A DNA stretch of 64,000 bases from Chromohalobacter canadensis (GTDB lineage: Bacteria > Pseudomonadota > Gammaproteobacteria > Pseudomonadales > Halomonadaceae): contig NZ_JAJQJH010000005.1 in the NCBI RefSeq assembly GCF_029544075.1, forward strand, positions 1-64,000. The letters run 5' to 3'. This document shows, piece by piece, positions 23,843 through 32,776 of the stretch. The notes beneath the pieces are model-generated. The model made no database searches. It had not been told where the DNA came from and saw only the letters and a program-made list of their open reading frames with translations. How positions within the stretch are numbered: the stretch's first letter is position 1; each line of letters starts with the position of its first letter. The translations under genes were made by a program, and so were the position numbers.

Positions 23843-25610
23843 CGGGATCTCCCACACGGATCAGTTCGACTTTGCCGTACCCGACACCGAGCACTTCGGC
23901 GTCCACGCCATTGAGGCTCAGTCCCAGACCATTCAGAAGCGGATCGATAAGGGGCGCCAGCACGGTATCGAGCACATCGTCGAGCCCCACCGTCAGCGCC
24001 GACAGCAAGTCGCCGACGGAACCTAGCGTCTCGTTAACCAGATCTTCGATGCCTTGACCTAGGCAGCCAAGAAGGCCACTACACTGCTCGTCTCCATCGT
24101 CGAGCAGTGATAACTCGATATTCGACTTTGCAAGCAACGGTCCCAGCAGCCCCGAGACACCGCCGATACCCTCGCCAAAACGCAGCGTCGTGTTCGTGGG
24201 CCAAGCCTCCAGCGTGTCATTAGGAGGATCGCCGGAGGCAACGGTTTGGTTCTCCTGGTTCTGCTCAAGACGCAGTGTCAGTAGATCGGCGAACTTCAAC
24301 AAACTGAGTTCGACGTCAAAGGTACTCGTCAACAGCGCCGACCGAGCGCCGACGCCCACGTCGTATTGCTGATCGCCCTGGGGGACGACGAATTCGATAC
24401 CGCCTCTCGCCGAGGCGGCATCGAGATCCAGACCCACATCCAGCCTTACCAGGCCGATCACGTCGACCGCGGTTTCTAGATCTAGCTCCAGCTGTGCCGT
24501 TTTCGCTTCGCTACGCCATTCATTGCATTCACTGCCTGCGTACGCCTCGCACCCTACCGGCCCCACGGCAATTTGCGGCGGCTCGATAATATTGAGATCA
24601 AAGGTCAATACGGCCAACTCGCCGATGTTGGCATCCAGGTTGTCGATGTGAATGCCGCTTTGCTGGTTCGCTGCCAGCAATGCGCCGCTGAGCAAATTGC
24701 CGACTCCGATACCGGCGAACAAGGCGCTCTCCCGCTGGGGGGATTCGAGATCCACCGCCAAAAGGTCCCCCAGAGGAACGGAGACATCCCGCGCATTCCC
24801 GGAGAGCCCACCGGTGAAATTATTCAGCGCGGATATCACGTCTCTCAGGCCGATGGCGCCATTGACGGATTGCATGCCCACGAGCGCGTCGTCATTGCCG
24901 CCACTGCGCAGGATGTTGAGGCTGGCTTGTGCCAATTCACTGACCGTAACCGTCGCATTGAGGACTTCATCGATACTGGCGGCGGATAAGTCGACGCCGA
25001 CGCCCGGTAACTCGCGCGCCAGCTCCAGCAGGGTCACCTGGGTTTGCGCCAGGCCTTCGTAGCCCACCAGATCGAGGTCTAGATTCTTCGCTCCCAGCGC
25101 CGAGAGCACGGGCTCCAACAAGGCCTTGTCACCGTCGACGGACAGAAGCTGCGTGCCCAACGCCATGGCAGCAACCGGGGTACGTCGTGCCACGGCCGAG
25201 GCGCTCAGCGTGCTTGTCTCCTCGACTTCCGAATTGGAGAACAGCCGTTCGATATTGGCGATCAGGCTAGTCGGTACCGTCTCGCTCACCGTCACTCTGA
25301 CGGCATCGCTGCTCGCCTCATCACTGGCGGTGAAGACGTTGACCCCTTTTTCATTAATCCCGACCGTGCCGCGTTGCAGCATCGTGAGCGATGCGTCGTC
25401 GCCTTCGTCTGGCGGTTTGGCCAAGGCCGCCGCGGCTTCCATGGCGGCGGTATCGGCTTGCTTCTGAAGCTTGGCTTTTTCGTAATAAAGCCGCCCGACA
25501 TCCAACGCCAGTACCAGGCACAGAATCACCAGCCCCAGCACGCCCATGGCGAGCAGGCCGATGGCGCCGCGCTGGGTGCCGCACGAAACAGGCGATGCGT
25601 TACGCATCAT
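23835..25610 (-). CDS. tadG: TadG-like Flp pilus assembly protein
   Basis: About 591 residues. The N-terminal TadE/G-type helix (RGAIGLLAMGVLGLVILCLVLALDVGRLYYEK) is followed by LQKQADTAAMEAA, the standard junction of TadG/DUF2134 proteins, then a long periplasmic portion rich in beta pattern. Its C-terminal 40 residues (LIDPLLNGLGLSLNGVDAEVLGVG) are typical too. The start is unsettled: GTG at 25616 overlaps the DUF3613 stop by 4 bases, ATG at 25610 is more usual. No vWA MIDAS motif is visible. It probably anchors or tunes the pilus at the envelope. Confidence 0.8.
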   Translation of the reverse strand: MMRNASPVSCGTQRGAIGLLAMGVLGLVILCLVLALDVGRLYYEKAKLQKQADTAAMEAAAALAKPPDEGDDASLTMLQRGTVGINEKGVNVFTASDEASSDAVRVTVSETVPTSLIANIERLFSNSEVEETSTLSASAVARRTPVAAMALGTQLLSVDGDKALLEPVLSALGAKNLDLDLVGYEGLAQTQVTLLELARELPGVGVDLSAASIDEVLNATVTVSELAQASLNILRSGGNDDALVGMQSVNGAIGLRDVISALNNFTGGLSGNARDVSVPLGDLLAVDLESPQRESALFAGIGVGNLLSGALLAANQQSGIHIDNLDANIGELAVLTFDLNIIEPPQIAVGPVGCEAYAGSECNEWRSEAKTAQLELDLETAVDVIGLVRLDVGLDLDAASARGGIEFVVPQGDQQYDVGVGARSALLTSTFDVELSLLKFADLLTLRLEQNQENQTVASGDPPNDTLEAWPTNTTLRFGEGIGGVSGLLGPLLAKSNIELSLLDDGDEQCSGLLGCLGQGIEDLVNETLGSVGDLLSALTVGLDDVLDTVLAPLIDPLLNGLGLSLNGVDAEVLGVGYGKVELIRVGDPDA

Positions 25611-25612
25611 GG

Positions 25613-25975
25613 TCACTCGTTACCAAACTCTTGGGTGTCGATGTACTGCTCGGGGATCTCGTGCGCGAAGCTTTCCACGTAGCGCTGCCAGATGGCCGAT
25701 TGCACGGGGCCTGCAAGTTCCTGACGGTGAGATGAGGCGCCGCGTCCGCTGCGCTGCCATTCCAGCAGGCGTTGCGTCGCCTGGCCGGGATGCCCCGACA
25801 GATCGTGCGTACGCGTCGTTTCGACGTTGCGAGTATCTTGCTGGGCGTGAGCGTGTTGGCCGCTCGCCAGCACGACCAGCGCCAAACCGACGAGCGCACT
25901 CATGGCGAGACGGCCGAGACACTTGCCCTGATCGCGGCCTCGTGCATCTGGGGTCATCAATGTGGTGATGGGCAT
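25613..25975 (-). CDS. DUF3613-family small exported protein of the Tad locus
   Basis: 120 residues. A signal peptide with AMSALVGLALVVLASGQHAHAQQ (cleavage near residue 45) is followed by the DUF3613 core GQATQRLLEWQRSGRGAS and a tail with IWQRYVESFAHEIPEQY. The family occurs in Tad/Flp loci; its role is unknown. AGGAG lies just upstream of the ATG, and the 3' end is coupled to tadG. Confidence 0.8.
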   Translation of the reverse strand: MPITTLMTPDARGRDQGKCLGRLAMSALVGLALVVLASGQHAHAQQDTRNVETTRTHDLSGHPGQATQRLLEWQRSGRGASSHRQELAGPVQSAIWQRYVESFAHEIPEQYIDTQEFGNE

Positions 25976-26013
25976 TTAAGTCTCCTGTCGGTCGACGTCG
26001 GCGCGAGACGCCG

Positions 26014-26907
26014 TCATTGCCGGATGATTTCGAGCTCGCCAGAGTCGGCTGGCATTTCCATAGGGGTATGGGTGATCGCCGACGCGCCAGCGCCGCTGGG
26101 TGTGGATGCCGAGGTGGTATCAATAGTGGAATTCGATGAGGTAGCCGTCTGTTCGACCTTCGCCAGGCGGGTCTGGCGCAACAACGCCATGTCTTCCTGA
26201 TCGATTCCGTACCGCTGGGCGACGCCTTCCGCTTGCCGGTCGTTGTTCTGGGCATAGAGCGCCATGACCAGGTTGCGCGCGGCACGCGAGTAGCCGGGGC
26301 TCAGTTCCAGAGCGGTGAGGAATTCGTCTTCCGCTCGCCGGGGCTGGCCTTCCAACAGGCGCAGATAGCCCAGGTCATTGCGAATGGCAGCGTCGATGGG
26401 ACGCGCCTCGCGCGCACGCCGCATCGAATCCAACGCGGTTTCCAACTCTCCCCGCGCGGCCTGGTTGCGTGCGATGCCACGCCAGGCGTCGGCGGCCAGG
26501 CAGGTGTCGGTGAGCGTGTCGTAGACCTCGTCGGCCCTGTCGCGCTTGCCCGTCTTGCGCAGCGCTTCGCCGCGCAGCAGGCGCGGTTCGGCCAACGAGC
26601 GATCTGCGTCCAGCGACAGATCATCGAGATGCGCCAGCGCGGCACGCGGCTTGTCATCATTGAGCATCTGGCGGATCAGCGAGATCTGCATGCCGGTGGT
26701 GGCCGTCATTTCCTCGCCGCAGGCGCCACGCCGGGTATCGCCCTCGTCCTGCTGGGGCGCTGCCAAGCGACTCGATGCGCTCTGTGCACCTTGGGGCTGA
26801 GTCCAGGCGGTATTCGGCGTCGACGAGCTGGCGCATCCGCCCAGTGCGGTCAGGCAGACGATGCCAACGAGGGCCTGCCATCCTCCAGACGACATTGCAT
26901 GCGACAT
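26014..26907 (-). CDS. tadD: TadD-like TPR lipoprotein
   Basis: 297 residues. Lipoprotein signal ending in LTALGGC (Cys about residue 25); then TPR-type helical repeats from about residue 75 to 240 (ALAHLDDLSLDADR, AWRGIARNQAARGELETALDSM, IRNDLGYLRLLEGQPRRAEDEFLTALELSPG). TadD is thought to act as the pilotin/assembly lipoprotein for the Tad secretin. The preceding gene's TAA overlaps the first of two adjacent ATGs (TAATGATG); the second ATG, 6 bases after GGGAGG, is taken as the start. Confidence 0.85.
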   Translation of the reverse strand: MSHAMSSGGWQALVGIVCLTALGGCASSSTPNTAWTQPQGAQSASSRLAAPQQDEGDTRRGACGEEMTATTGMQISLIRQMLNDDKPRAALAHLDDLSLDADRSLAEPRLLRGEALRKTGKRDRADEVYDTLTDTCLAADAWRGIARNQAARGELETALDSMRRAREARPIDAAIRNDLGYLRLLEGQPRRAEDEFLTALELSPGYSRAARNLVMALYAQNNDRQAEGVAQRYGIDQEDMALLRQTRLAKVEQTATSSNSTIDTTSASTPSGAGASAITHTPMEMPADSGELEIIRQ

Positions 26908-26909
26908 CA

Positions 26910-27800
26910 TTAACCTCCCAGAGTCGCCAGCGCACCGGCGAGATTGAGTACCGCGGGCCCGGCCAGCACGATCAGCAGGGCCGGAAACAGAAACACCATC
27001 ATGACCAGCGACATCTTGCCCGAGAGCCGAGTGACGGCTTCTTGCAGGCGCGTACGGCGCCGATCGCGCAACAAATCGCTCAGCGTGCGCAGCGATTCCC
27101 GCGCGCCGCCCCCACTGGACGAGACTTGTGCCAGCAACTTGAGAAGGTCGCCTAGGCCCTCACTGGCCTGAACATCGGCGACTTCTTCCAGGGCGTCCTC
27201 GCGGACTTGGCCGGCTTCGATCTTGTGGGTCACGCTGCGCAGTTCGCGCACGCTTTCCGGTGCGGTGCCTTGCAGGTTGTGGATCAGGCCTTGCAGTACG
27301 CTTTCCAGCGTCATGCCAGCCTCCCAAAGCATCCGCGTAACCTGCAGCACCAGGGCGACTTCCTCGTCCAGGGCACGAGTCCGCCGGCGGCGGCGATTCT
27401 TGATCCACGCCCAGCACAGCACGCCGGTCAGCGCGCTCGCAGCGATGCCCAGCAACAGGCTGCCCCAGATGCCCCGACCCTGCTCCCAGCCCCATGCGGC
27501 GCCCACCAGCCAGGCGCAGGCCGCCAGCGTGCCAAGCACGCCCAGCAGTTGTGCCTGGGCCCGCGAGCCGATGAAGCCCGCCTGACGCAGGACGATGGCT
27601 ATCTCGGCGCTGCGCGCATGTCGGCGCCGATGCATGCGCCACGCACTGCCACTGCGCAGCAAGAACGACTCGGTCTGGCGCCAGGCATCCGGCGCCTGCG
27701 GGGGTTGGCGTTCCAGGCTGCGCTGCGCCACGACCCAACAAACTCCGGCGGCAATCATCAATGTTGCGCCACTGGCCAGTAACAGCAGAATTGCGCCCAT
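26910..27800 (-). CDS. tadC: TadC inner-membrane platform protein (T2SSF domain)
   Basis: 296 residues. The order of features is that of TadC: an N-terminal helix, two central helices (about 90-135), the cytoplasmic T2SSF domain (LDEEVALVLQVTRMLWEAGMTLE to GGGARESLRTLSDLLRDRRR) and C-terminal helix LVMMVFLFPALLIVLAGPAV. With TadB it forms the membrane platform that couples the ATPase to pilin insertion. It is 13 bases downstream of tadB. Confidence 0.9.
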   Translation of the reverse strand: MGAILLLLASGATLMIAAGVCWVVAQRSLERQPPQAPDAWRQTESFLLRSGSAWRMHRRRHARSAEIAIVLRQAGFIGSRAQAQLLGVLGTLAACAWLVGAAWGWEQGRGIWGSLLLGIAASALTGVLCWAWIKNRRRRRTRALDEEVALVLQVTRMLWEAGMTLESVLQGLIHNLQGTAPESVRELRSVTHKIEAGQVREDALEEVADVQASEGLGDLLKLLAQVSSSGGGARESLRTLSDLLRDRRRTRLQEAVTRLSGKMSLVMMVFLFPALLIVLAGPAVLNLAGALATLGG

Positions 27801-27813
27801 GCGCCCTCCTTAC

Positions 27814-28707
27814 TTAAATCGACTTGAGCATTCGCCACATCACGAAGCAGCCGCTCAATTCGAGCCCCAGTGCGAGCCATAGCGCCGCGCGACCGTCCGC
27901 TCTGTGCCACATGGTGCTCAGGAAATCGGGATTGGTGAGCAGGATGTAGCCGCCGATCAACACCGGGATGACGGCCAGTACCATGGCGGTAAAGCGAGTT
28001 TCACCAGTGAGCGCCTTGAGCTCGCGGCGTCCGCGCTCTTGCTGGCGCAAAAGCGTGACGAAGCTGCTCAGGATGTCGCGCAGGCTGCCGCCATGGCGTT
28101 GATTGACCTCCAGCGCGGTCGCCAGCAGCGCCAATTCGTTGAGCTTGAGCAGCGTGCTCTCGCGAACCAGTCCTTCGTGCAGTTCGAGCCCTAGTTCGCG
28201 ACGCGCCCAGACCCGTTCGAGCATGTTGCGAAGCGGCGGCGCGCTGCGCGCGATCTGACGCTTGAAGGCGCTTTCCGGACTGGCGCCGACGGAGAGCTCG
28301 CGCAGCAGTTGTTCGAGATACCCCGGCAACTGGGCCCGCAGACGCGAACGCAGGCGCCTCGCCCGCCAACTCAATAGCAGGTTGCCGCCCAACAGCACGC
28401 CCGCCAGTAAGTAGAGGCTCCAGCGTTGATCGAGCAGTATCAGCATCACCGCGAGTACGCCCAGCACCAGGGCGACGGTGATCACCAGGCGGCGCGGCGT
28501 CAGCTGAATGCCGGCACGCAATAGGTAGTCGAGCGACCAATCGAGCAACGACTCGCTGGGCGCGATGCGTCGCCGCTGGCGGCGTGGCGTACTCGCCTCG
28601 CGCGGCATCGACGCTGCCCGCGCACTGGTCCATACCAACCCAGCGGCGGCCAGCAGCAAGACCATCGCGATCCACCACCACAGACTCGTGCTTGACCAAA
28701 ACGTCAT
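27814..28707 (-). CDS. tadB: TadB inner-membrane platform protein (T2SSF domain)
   Basis: 297 residues. N-terminal helix (WWIAMVLLLAAAGLVWTSA), paired central helices, then a T2SSF domain with LPGYLEQLLRELSVGASPESAFK and the typical NQRHGGSLRDILSSFVTLLRQQERGRRELKALTGE, and a last helix pair. The ATG overlaps the tadA stop by 4 bases (ATGA), so the two are translationally coupled. Confidence 0.9.
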   Translation of the reverse strand: MTFWSSTSLWWWIAMVLLLAAAGLVWTSARAASMPREASTPRRQRRRIAPSESLLDWSLDYLLRAGIQLTPRRLVITVALVLGVLAVMLILLDQRWSLYLLAGVLLGGNLLLSWRARRLRSRLRAQLPGYLEQLLRELSVGASPESAFKRQIARSAPPLRNMLERVWARRELGLELHEGLVRESTLLKLNELALLATALEVNQRHGGSLRDILSSFVTLLRQQERGRRELKALTGETRFTAMVLAVIPVLIGGYILLTNPDFLSTMWHRADGRAALWLALGLELSGCFVMWRMLKSI

Positions 28708-29930
28708 GCCTGTACCCTCGCGCTGGCGAGTTGGGTCCAGGGCGCTTCGTGGCGGTGATACAACGTCTCGAGTTGGATAGTGTCGCTATCGAACCCGACG
28801 ACGCGTTGGACTTCGAGCACATGGCGGTGGCCGTTGACGTCACGCGTGACGTGCACCACCAGATCCAGCGCCGTGGCGATGATGCGGTTGATCAGGGTGT
28901 CCGAGCCTTGGAAGCCCGACAGGCGCACCATCATCTGCAGGCGCACCAGGGCATCCGCCGCCGCGTTGGCGTGTACCGTGCTCATCGAGCCCAGGTGGCC
29001 GGTGTTCATGGCCTGCAGCACATCGAGGACTTCATCGCCGCGACTCTCGCCGAGAATCACCCGGTCGGGGCGCATGCGAAGAGAGTTGCGCACCAATTGC
29101 CGCGCGCTGATCTCGCCTTCGCCCTCGCTGTTGGCCGGACGCGTCTCGAGACGCACGATATGGTTGTTGCGCAGTTGAAGCTCGGCGGCGTCCTCGATGG
29201 TGACGACGCGCTCGTGCGGCGGGATCGATTGGCTCAGGGCGTTAAGCAACGTGGTCTTGCCCGAGCCGGTGGCGCCACTGATGAGGATGTTGCGACGCCG
29301 CTCCACGGCTTGCTCCAGCTCGCTGAGCAGCGCGGCGGGCAAGGCGTCGCGTTCGACCAGCGCCAGTGCGCTCATGGCGTCATGGCGAAACTTGCGGATC
29401 GAGACACAGGGGCCGTCCAGCGCCAACGGCGGAATGATGGCGTTGACGCGCGAGCCATCTTCCAGGCGCGCATCCACCATGGGGCTGGATTCATCGAGCC
29501 GCCGCCCCAGCGGGGCCAGCATGCGGCGCACTACGCGCAACACATGCGCATCGTTGAGAAACTGCTGGGAAACGCGCTCGAGTTTGCCCTCGCGTTCGGC
29601 GAAGACGTGACGCGGCCCGTTGATGAGAATGTCGGTGATGCCGTCATCGCGTAACAACGGCTGCAGCGGGCCGTAGCCGGTCATTTCGTGATACAGCGAT
29701 TGCAGTACCGTTTGCATGGCGTCGTCGGGGATGAACTCGCCGCGCTCGGCCAACCAGTCGCGCACGCTATCCTCCAGGCGCGTGAAAAGCACGCTGGGTT
29801 CGGCGTCGAGCTCCATGCCTTCGTCTTCGAAGCGCTCGATGACGCTGCGGTGCAGCTCCGACTTGAAGGCCGGGTCGTCGGGGTCGGCGACGACGTGCAG
29901 GTGACGTTGTCCAAAACGTGGCAGTGCCAT
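28704..29930 (-). CDS. tadA: TadA/CpaF pilus assembly ATPase
   Basis: 408 residues, the usual length. Walker A is GATGSGKTTLLNAL (about residue 226), followed by the Asp box VVTIEDAAELQL, Walker B-type RPDRVILGESRGDEVLDVLQAMNTGH and the His box GSMSTVHANAAADALVRL. This cytoplasmic hexamer powers Flp pilin assembly; in many species the same ATPase also drives retraction. A GGAGG site lies 6 bases before the ATG. No TadZ/CpaE localisation gene stands in its usual place upstream. Confidence 0.95.
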   Translation of the reverse strand: MALPRFGQRHLHVVADPDDPAFKSELHRSVIERFEDEGMELDAEPSVLFTRLEDSVRDWLAERGEFIPDDAMQTVLQSLYHEMTGYGPLQPLLRDDGITDILINGPRHVFAEREGKLERVSQQFLNDAHVLRVVRRMLAPLGRRLDESSPMVDARLEDGSRVNAIIPPLALDGPCVSIRKFRHDAMSALALVERDALPAALLSELEQAVERRRNILISGATGSGKTTLLNALSQSIPPHERVVTIEDAAELQLRNNHIVRLETRPANSEGEGEISARQLVRNSLRMRPDRVILGESRGDEVLDVLQAMNTGHLGSMSTVHANAAADALVRLQMMVRLSGFQGSDTLINRIIATALDLVVHVTRDVNGHRHVLEVQRVVGFDSDTIQLETLYHRHEAPWTQLASARVQA

Positions 29931-29943
29931 GGTTTTCCTCCAC

Positions 29944-31305
29944 TCAGTCGCCGAAGCCGACGTTCCCTAGACGCTCGAGGCTTTCGGCGTCCTGCGGGTC
30001 GAACAGCAGTTCCAGATACGAGGGGTCGTAGCGTCGCAATGCCTCACCAGGCAGGTCCGGACGCGGTGAATCTGCGGCCATGGGCGAGACGAGGTGCGGC
30101 GTGACGACCATCACCAGTTCCTTGTTCTCGGTCTCGAAACGCGTGGAGCGGAAAAACGCCCCGATGATCGGCAGGTCGCCAAGGCCGGGGAGCTTGTCCA
30201 CGGTCTGCCTGGTGCTGTTGCTGACCAGCCCGCTGATGATCAGGCTCTCGCCGTCGCCGAGCTGCACGCTGGTATCGGTGCGCCGCACGTTGAGCGCGGG
30301 CACGGCGACGCCGCTGGCTTGCACGCCTTGGGTGAAGTCGAGCTCGCTGACCTCGGGCGCGACCTTGAGCATGATGCTGTCGTTATCCAGCACGGTGGGC
30401 GTGAGCTGCAGGCGCACGCCGAATTGCTTGAAGTCGATGCGCACGTCGCCATCGTCGTTGCTGATCGGGAAGGGAAATTCGCCGCCGGCGAGGAAGGAGG
30501 CGCTTTGCCCCGAGAGAGTGACCAGGCTGGGCTCGGCGAGGGTGTAGGCGAAGCCGTTGCTACGTAAGGCGCTGATCACGCCGAGCATGCTGTCGTCGGC
30601 ATTACCGGCCACGATGTTGTAGCCGCCCTCGCCGGTCTGGAAACCGGAGCCGGTGAGGAAGGAAAAGCCCTCGCTGAAGCTGTCGCCCACGGCCTCGGCG
30701 CCGCCCAGCGCACCGCTGCTACCGACGCCGGCCAAGGTGTTGCCGCCGTTGTTCTTGCCGAAGAAAAAGCCGGCGGATTGCAGCTTGCTACGATTGACCT
30801 CGACCACGCGAATATCGGTCTGCACCTGAACCGGGCCACTTTGGCGCGTGGCGTCGACCACGTTCTGATCGCCGAGGCGACTGCGGGCCTGATCGTGACG
30901 CGCCAGAGATTCGCTCTCGCCCGAAAGCGTCGGCGTATCGGTGCCGTCGGCCAGCGTGTATTCGGATTCCATACCCCGCGCGCCGCGTGGACGCACCGTA
31001 ACAAGGTAATCCTGAGGCTCGTCACGGCCGTTGCGCCACACGCTTAGCGAGGTCGTTCCCGATTCCAGCCCGGTGACCATGATTTGACGGGCATCCAACA
31101 CCTGGGCGCTGGCAATATCGCCATCGCCTAGTGCCGTACGCGCCACAGGCCGGTCGAACGTCAGACGCTGCTGGTCGCTGATATCCAGGCGCAGCGTGCG
31201 TTCGCCTTGCTGGGCGATGCCCGAAGACGATAAAAGCAGCATCAAGGCGCCCAATAACCCGTACATTGAGCGCCGTCCAACGGTCGAGGTGACGGTCTCG
31301 GACAT
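29944..31305 (-). CDS. cpaC: RcpA/CpaC-type Tad secretin
   Basis: 453 residues. Signal sequence (about 15-32), then an N-terminal pilus-associated domain (RTLRLDISDQQRLTFDRPVARTALGDGDIA to ATSLSVW) and the secretin domain from about residue 150. The latter contains VDLRVVEV-like QVQTDIRVVEVNRSKLQ, FLAGGEFPFP, VRLQLTPTVLDND and the C-terminal LIISGLVSNSTRQTVDKLPGLGD followed by PIIGAFFRSTR. It forms the outer-membrane pore. Good GGAAA ribosome site before the ATG. 133 bases separate it from cpaB. Confidence 0.9.
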   Translation of the reverse strand: MSETVTSTVGRRSMYGLLGALMLLLSSSGIAQQGERTLRLDISDQQRLTFDRPVARTALGDGDIASAQVLDARQIMVTGLESGTTSLSVWRNGRDEPQDYLVTVRPRGARGMESEYTLADGTDTPTLSGESESLARHDQARSRLGDQNVVDATRQSGPVQVQTDIRVVEVNRSKLQSAGFFFGKNNGGNTLAGVGSSGALGGAEAVGDSFSEGFSFLTGSGFQTGEGGYNIVAGNADDSMLGVISALRSNGFAYTLAEPSLVTLSGQSASFLAGGEFPFPISNDDGDVRIDFKQFGVRLQLTPTVLDNDSIMLKVAPEVSELDFTQGVQASGVAVPALNVRRTDTSVQLGDGESLIISGLVSNSTRQTVDKLPGLGDLPIIGAFFRSTRFETENKELVMVVTPHLVSPMAADSPRPDLPGEALRRYDPSYLELLFDPQDAESLERLGNVGFGD

Positions 31306-31438
31306 GGTGGTTTCCTTCTTCCCTGCGTTGGAGAAACACTGCCTACATATCGCGCAGCATTTCCGTGGCGCGGCGGTTATCGTTTTTATGCTTGCGGCCG
31401 CGCTTATCGTTGTCGTATCGACGGCTTTAAAGCCTTTT

Positions 31439-32434
31439 CTAGCGCTGCGTTTCGGTCACACGCCGCTCCCCTCCGACGAATTGCACGACGCGATGGCCAC
31501 TTGCTTCTTCGTTTGTGCGACGCGGTGCCTCTGGCTGTTGGGTATCGTCGGCGGCGGCGATATCGGCATAGGTGATGGCCGGCGCGAGTTCGTCTTCGCC
31601 GTCGCTGGGCGTCTCGCTGGGCCGTTCACTCGTGCTCCGCGACAGGCCCACCACCATGCCGCCGCCATCCGGCGCTGTGACGAGATCGGCCATTAGCCGG
31701 TCGATTCGCTCACGACTACCGACCACCGCCAGCCGCAGGCGGCCGGTGCTTTCGGCCAGCAGCAGTTTGGGCGCTTGTGCCTCGGGCACCGCGACGACGG
31801 CGGTACGCGCCCCGCGTCGGTCGCTGTTCTCGTCGTCGTCATCGGCTCCACCTTGCAGATTTTGGCCATAACCGAGCACCAGCACGTCGTCGAGCAAGCG
31901 ACGCGCCAAGGTCTGACGTCGGTCGCCGGACTGCGCGGCCTGGGCCTGAAACAGCACGTCGACCCGGTCACCGGGTTCAATGAAGCCGCCACCACCGATG
32001 ACATCGTCGACGCCGATAGCCAGGGCGCGGTATCCCGCCGGCACCTGACTGGCCAGCACGCTGCCCAGGGCAAAATCGTCCTCGCGGATCACCTCGCCGG
32101 CCTCCACCGGACGCGTCAGCACACGCCCTTCCAGGGCCTCGCGCTCGGCGAAGCTTTGTGGCAAGGCATTGGGGAAATCGACCACTGCCAGCATCGGCGC
32201 TTGCGTGGCGGCGTCCGTCACGACGTCGCTGCCAAGTTCGGTGCCTTCGCTCAAATCACGCGTGGCCACGACTGCCGGATGCTGTCTCGCCGGCGTCTCG
32301 GTGGCCGACTCGACCGCGGACTCGGTCACCGGTGGCGCCGCCGCCTGCTGGGTCAAGCGCCAGCCAGTGAAGCCCAGCCCCAGGGCTAGGATCACCAGCA
32401 GTACCGCGACGATCTTGAGGGTTTTGGGGGACAT
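31439..32434 (-). CDS. cpaB: RcpC/CpaB Flp pilus assembly protein
   Basis: 331 residues from the ATG at 32434 (MSPKTLKIVAVLLVILALGLGF), 4 bases after the flp stop; an in-frame ATG at 32461 would overlap flp. One inner-membrane helix is followed by an SAF domain (VVATRDLSEGTELGSDVV and LTRPVEAGEVI) and the RcpC/CpaB domain (GYRALAIGVDDVIGGGGFIEPGDRVDVLF). It probably sits between platform and secretin and may bind peptidoglycan through SAF. The C-terminal 60 residues are polar and variable. Confidence 0.88.
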   Translation of the reverse strand: MSPKTLKIVAVLLVILALGLGFTGWRLTQQAAAPPVTESAVESATETPARQHPAVVATRDLSEGTELGSDVVTDAATQAPMLAVVDFPNALPQSFAEREALEGRVLTRPVEAGEVIREDDFALGSVLASQVPAGYRALAIGVDDVIGGGGFIEPGDRVDVLFQAQAAQSGDRRQTLARRLLDDVLVLGYGQNLQGGADDDDENSDRRGARTAVVAVPEAQAPKLLLAESTGRLRLAVVGSRERIDRLMADLVTAPDGGGMVVGLSRSTSERPSETPSDGEDELAPAITYADIAAADDTQQPEAPRRTNEEASGHRVVQFVGGERRVTETQR

Positions 32435-32438
32435 TTTT

Positions 32439-32708
32439 TTAATCGCCCCCACTTTCACCATCTGTGCTATCGCTCAAAACTCCTGAAATCTTTTCAAAAA
32501 CGCCTCCGAATATGTCTTCCAATCCATCGGTACCAGTGAAAACCGCAATAATTACCACCGCTACGACGCCGGCAATAATCGCGTATTCGATCGCCGTGGC
32601 GCCCTGCTGGTGCTTGAAACGCGCCTGGTTAAGTGGCTTAGCGGCGTGACTGCGTGCCGCGATGCGTTGCGTGAGGTTGGTGAACTTATCGATCAGTGAG
32701 ATACGCAT
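32439..32708 (-). CDS. flp: Flp major pilin
   Basis: 89 residues. A 36-residue basic leader ends in QQG, followed by the Flp signature ATAIEYAIIAGVVAVVIIAVF with the conserved Glu-Tyr, then an acidic tail (STDGESGGD). Cleavage by a prepilin peptidase should occur between Gly and Ala; that peptidase (TadV/CpaA) is not encoded in the window. The leader is longer than usual. GGGGA ribosome site before the ATG. First gene of the pilus cluster proper. Confidence 0.93.
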   Translation of the reverse strand: MRISLIDKFTNLTQRIAARSHAAKPLNQARFKHQQGATAIEYAIIAGVVAVVIIAVFTGTDGLEDIFGGVFEKISGVLSDSTDGESGGD

Positions 32709-32776
32709 GATGTTTCCCCGCGTGTTGTGATAAGTGATGCCTTCCTTCTTCCCTTTTCTGCCTTCCCTTTCAGCTA

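Noticed and set aside
28584-29654. Plus-strand open frame of 356 codons opposite tadA
   Set aside because: Antisense to Walker and His-box coding sequence; no independent support.
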